This document shows, piece after piece, positions 6,416 to 8,033 of a stretch of DNA of 8,033 nt. Each line of letters opens with the position of its first letter. Position 1 is the stretch's first letter. A program made the translations under genes and the position numbers. The stretch is from Pseudomonadota bacterium. GTDB taxonomy: Bacteria > Pseudomonadota > Alphaproteobacteria > Rhodospirillales > Magnetospirillaceae. Location: the NCBI GenBank assembly GCA_023437865.1, contig JAEZFE010000171.1, positions 1 to 8,033 on the forward strand, given 5' to 3'. Under the pieces are notes generated by a model, which saw only the letters and a list, made by a program, of their open reading frames with translations, had not been told where the DNA came from and ran no database searches.

Positions 6416-7702
6416 CTATCCGTGGGCGGCTGCGGCTCTTGCGGAAGCCCGCACGGCCAAGGGGGTCGCATCGTCGTGGATGCTGGTGACTTCCTCGGGA
6501 TAGGCGGTGATCTGGTGGATAGCCAGGTCGGCCCCCATGAACTCTTCCTCCTCGCCCAGGCGGATGCCAACAATCCGCTTCAGCGTGCCATACACCGTCA
6601 GGCCGGCGGCCAGGGCGAAGCTGGCGCCGAGGACGGTGCCGCCGAACTGGGCACCCAGCGAGACGCCGCCCAAGCCGCCCAGGGCCTCCAGGCCGAACAC
6701 GCCGCACAGGATGCCTCCCATGAAGCCGCACAGGCCATGCAGCGCCCAGACGCCCAGCACGTCATCGATGCGCCACTTGTTCTGGCACAGATTGAACGCC
6801 ACCACGAACAGGGCGCCAGCCATGCCGCCGGTGATGAAGGCGCCGATGGGGTGCATCACGTCGGAACCGGCGCAGACAGCAACAAGGCCGGCCAGCGCGC
6901 CGTTATGGACAAAGCCGGGGTCGTTACGGCCCACCACCAGGCTGGCGAGAATGCCGCCGACCATGGCCATCAGCGAATTCAGCGCGACCAGGCCCGAGAC
7001 GCTGTCGATGGTTTGCGCGCTCATGACGTTGAAGCCGAACCAGCCGGCGCACAGGATCCACGAGCCCAAGGCCAGGAAGGGGATGTTGGAGGGCGGAATG
7101 GCGACCACATGGCCGTTCTTCTTGTAGCGGCCCCGGCGGGCGCCCAGCATCAGAACGGCGCCCAGCGCGATCCAGCCGCCGACGGCGTGAACCACCACCG
7201 AGCCGGCGAAATCATGGAAGGCCACCCCAAAGATGTCCTTCATGAGGTCTTGGAAGCCCAGGCGGGTGCCCCACACCATGCCTTCGAAGATGGGATAGAC
7301 CAAGCCGACGAGCACCGAGGTCGCGATCAATTGCGGGCCGAACTTGGCGCGCTCGGCGATGCCGCCCGAAATGATGGCGGGAATGGCGGCGGCGAAGGTG
7401 GCCAGGAAGAAGAACTTCACCAGGTCATAACCCTGGGCGGCGAACGCACTGCCGTCCGCTTTGCCCGCCAGAACGGCAGCCGGTGCGAAGAAGCTGACGC
7501 CATAGGCCACGGCATATCCGATGAAGAAATAGGCGGCGGTGGAAACGGCGAAGTCGCTCAGGATTTTCACCAGGGCATTGACCTGGTTCTTCTTGCGGAC
7601 CGTGCCAACCTCAAGAAAGGCGAAGCCGGCATGCATCGCCAGAACCATGATCGCGCCCAAAAGCACGAAAAGAACATCCATCCCCGACTTGGTCGTTTCC
7701 AT
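6416..7702 (-). CDS. amt: Ammonium transporter, Amt family
   Basis: A 428-aa, 11-helix inner-membrane ammonium channel/transporter. The ATG at 7702 has GAGGA 4-5 nt upstream. The frame runs on to 7768, but those codons are the sigma-54 promoter, so that start is rejected. Key Amt residues are visible: the Phe gate F103 (ATFAAAIPA), GGIAERAKF (113-121), the vestibule Trp in GMVWG (W144), the structural Asp in DFAG (D164), and the twin histidines H172 (VVHAVGG) and H322 (ALHGLCG). The C-terminal tail (about 375-428) has GIRLGEEEEFMGADLAIHQ followed by TAYPEE. It belongs to the clade that differs from E. coli AmtB in this tail, the part that contacts PII proteins. There is no cleavable signal peptide as in E. 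coli AmtB. No glnK is seen beside it. Upstream it has a sigma-54 promoter, an IHF site and repeats, so nitrogen control is likely. Confidence 0.95.
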   Translation of the reverse strand: METTKSGMDVLFVLLGAIMVLAMHAGFAFLEVGTVRKKNQVNALVKILSDFAVSTAAYFFIGYAVAYGVSFFAPAAVLAGKADGSAFAAQGYDLVKFFFLATFAAAIPAIISGGIAERAKFGPQLIATSVLVGLVYPIFEGMVWGTRLGFQDLMKDIFGVAFHDFAGSVVVHAVGGWIALGAVLMLGARRGRYKKNGHVVAIPPSNIPFLALGSWILCAGWFGFNVMSAQTIDSVSGLVALNSLMAMVGGILASLVVGRNDPGFVHNGALAGLVAVCAGSDVMHPIGAFITGGMAGALFVVAFNLCQNKWRIDDVLGVWALHGLCGFMGGILCGVFGLEALGGLGGVSLGAQFGGTVLGASFALAAGLTVYGTLKRIVGIRLGEEEEFMGADLAIHQITAYPEEVTSIHDDATPLAVRASARAAAAHG

Positions 7703-7751
7703 GTGATCCTCGTGAAAGCCCTCACCCGCGCATGGCGGCATCCGCCCGGCT

Positions 7752-7767
7752 ATCAAGGCCCGTGCCA
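7752..7767 (-). promoter_or_regulatory. Sigma-54 (-24/-12) promoter of amt
   Basis: Minus strand reads TGGCACGGGCCTTGAT. The -24 block TGGCACG is a full consensus match, spacing is correct, and the -12 block TTGAT differs from TTGCT by one base. Transcription should start near 7742, leaving a leader of about 40 nt before the ATG at 7702. This fits RpoN/NtrC control, which is known for amt genes in proteobacteria. Confidence 0.8.
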
Positions 7768-7796
7768 AAGCCGGTGCGACGACGATACCTCTTTAA

Positions 7797-7809
7797 AATC
7801 AATCGCTTA
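7797..7809 (+). promoter_or_regulatory. IHF binding site upstream of the amt promoter
   Basis: AATCAATCGCTTA is an exact match to WATCAANNNNTTR, flanked by an A/T stretch (7792-7798). It lies about 30 bp upstream of the -24 element, between the promoter and the upstream repeats, which is where IHF bends DNA in sigma-54 promoters. Confidence 0.6.
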
Positions 7810-7826
7810 TATCGCTGCTTCAAAAA

Positions 7827-7842
7827 TGTGCGATTTCAGTGC
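7827..7842. repeat. Upstream repeat copy 1, candidate activator site for amt
   Basis: TGTGCGATTTCAGTGC, 14 of 16 bases identical to the copy at 7954-7969. On the minus strand it reads GCACTGAAATCGCACA, whose left half matches the NtrC half-site GCACT while the right half does not match GGTGC. It lies about 85-100 bp upstream of the predicted start, a usual distance for an enhancer. Confidence 0.4.
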
Positions 7843-8033
7843 GCCTGCGGTGTGGGCATGGTGTGGCGCAAATTGGCGCGCAAATAAGCACCCATCAGCT
7901 AATCGCCGAACGGTGGTGGTGGGGATGAGTGTTCGGTGGGCAGAAGTGAATACTGTGCGATTTTTGTGCAGCTGGGTGACGCGGCCTGCGTTGGGGGTGG
8001 GCAAGGGGGGGGCGCCGGCGTGCGGCTGCACCG
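7843..8033. other. Non-coding upstream region, right end of window
   Basis: Together with 7703-7842 this makes 331 bp without a credible gene. It holds a short direct repeat (GCGCAAAT at 7866-7873 and 7878-7885), repeat copy 2, and a G-rich tract at 7993-8012 (runs of 5, 3 and 8 G). The open frames here have no ribosome sites and no recognisable product. The final bases include TGCACC (8027-8032), an NtrC half-site by sequence, cut by the edge. Confidence 0.55.
7954..7969. repeat. Upstream repeat copy 2, candidate activator site for amt
   Basis: TGTGCGATTTTTGTGC, the second copy, exactly 127 bp from the first and in the same orientation. It is about 210-230 bp upstream of the predicted amt start. 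It could be a second enhancer or serve an unseen gene beyond the window. Confidence 0.35.

Noticed and set aside
7703..7768. A 22-residue N-terminal extension of the ammonium transporter
   Set aside because: Its first codons are the sigma-54 promoter, it lacks a ribosome site, and ATG 7702 has a good one and matches the family N-terminus.
7807..8031. A 74-codon minus-strand frame upstream of amt
   Set aside because: No ribosome site, composition unlike a protein, and it overlaps the repeats and ends at the IHF site.

Overview
The window is GC-rich (roughly two thirds G+C by eye) and protein-dense. The protein families and codon style fit an alphaproteobacterium of the Rhodospirillales, probably Magnetospirillum-like. 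The genus is an inference from family resemblance, not from any marker gene. I see no rRNA, tRNA, CRISPR array, phage gene or intact mobile element.

Layout. (1) Positions 1-472, minus strand: a ferritin-like (rubrerythrin-type) protein whose C-terminus runs off the window. (2) A 132-bp divergent intergenic region (473-604) with a perfect 8-bp inverted repeat. (3) Positions 605-2547, plus strand: a two-gene unit, an MgtC/DUF4010-type membrane protein with a TTG start, followed 2 nt later by a 223-aa alpha-helical protein I do not recognise. (4) A 444-bp gene-free stretch (2548-2991) with a cluster of palindromes and possible antisense coding debris. (5) Positions 2992-4185, plus: a membrane diguanylate cyclase with intact GGEEF active site and RxxD inhibitory site, ended by a strong terminator at 4217-4242. 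(6) Positions 4244-6298, minus, convergent: a membrane sensor histidine kinase (periplasmic double-Cache-like sensor, PAS, HisKA, HATPase) with no receiver domain and no response regulator nearby. (7) Positions 6416-7702, minus: an Amt ammonium transporter with its own terminator at 6361-6392. (8) Positions 7703-8033: a regulatory region with no gene.

The clearest regulatory reading is upstream of amt. There is a near-consensus sigma-54 (-24/-12) promoter at 7752-7767, an exact IHF consensus match about 30 bp further upstream, and two copies of a 16-bp direct repeat beyond that, where an NtrC-type activator would bind. This argues for nitrogen-limitation control of amt, and it shows that the longer frame starting at 7768 is wrong, because its first codons are the promoter itself. 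No glnK/PII gene is visible beside amt. The kinase appears to have its own sigma-70-type promoter, placed immediately after the amt terminator; this favours its GTG start at 6298.

Together, amt, a periplasmic-sensing kinase and a diguanylate cyclase lie side by side. In other bacteria Amt domains are fused to histidine kinase or GGDEF outputs, so a functional link is an attractive but unproven idea. Most of the window is ordinary chromosome. The least explained parts are the 223-aa protein, the 2548-2991 interval and the palindromes upstream of the cyclase.
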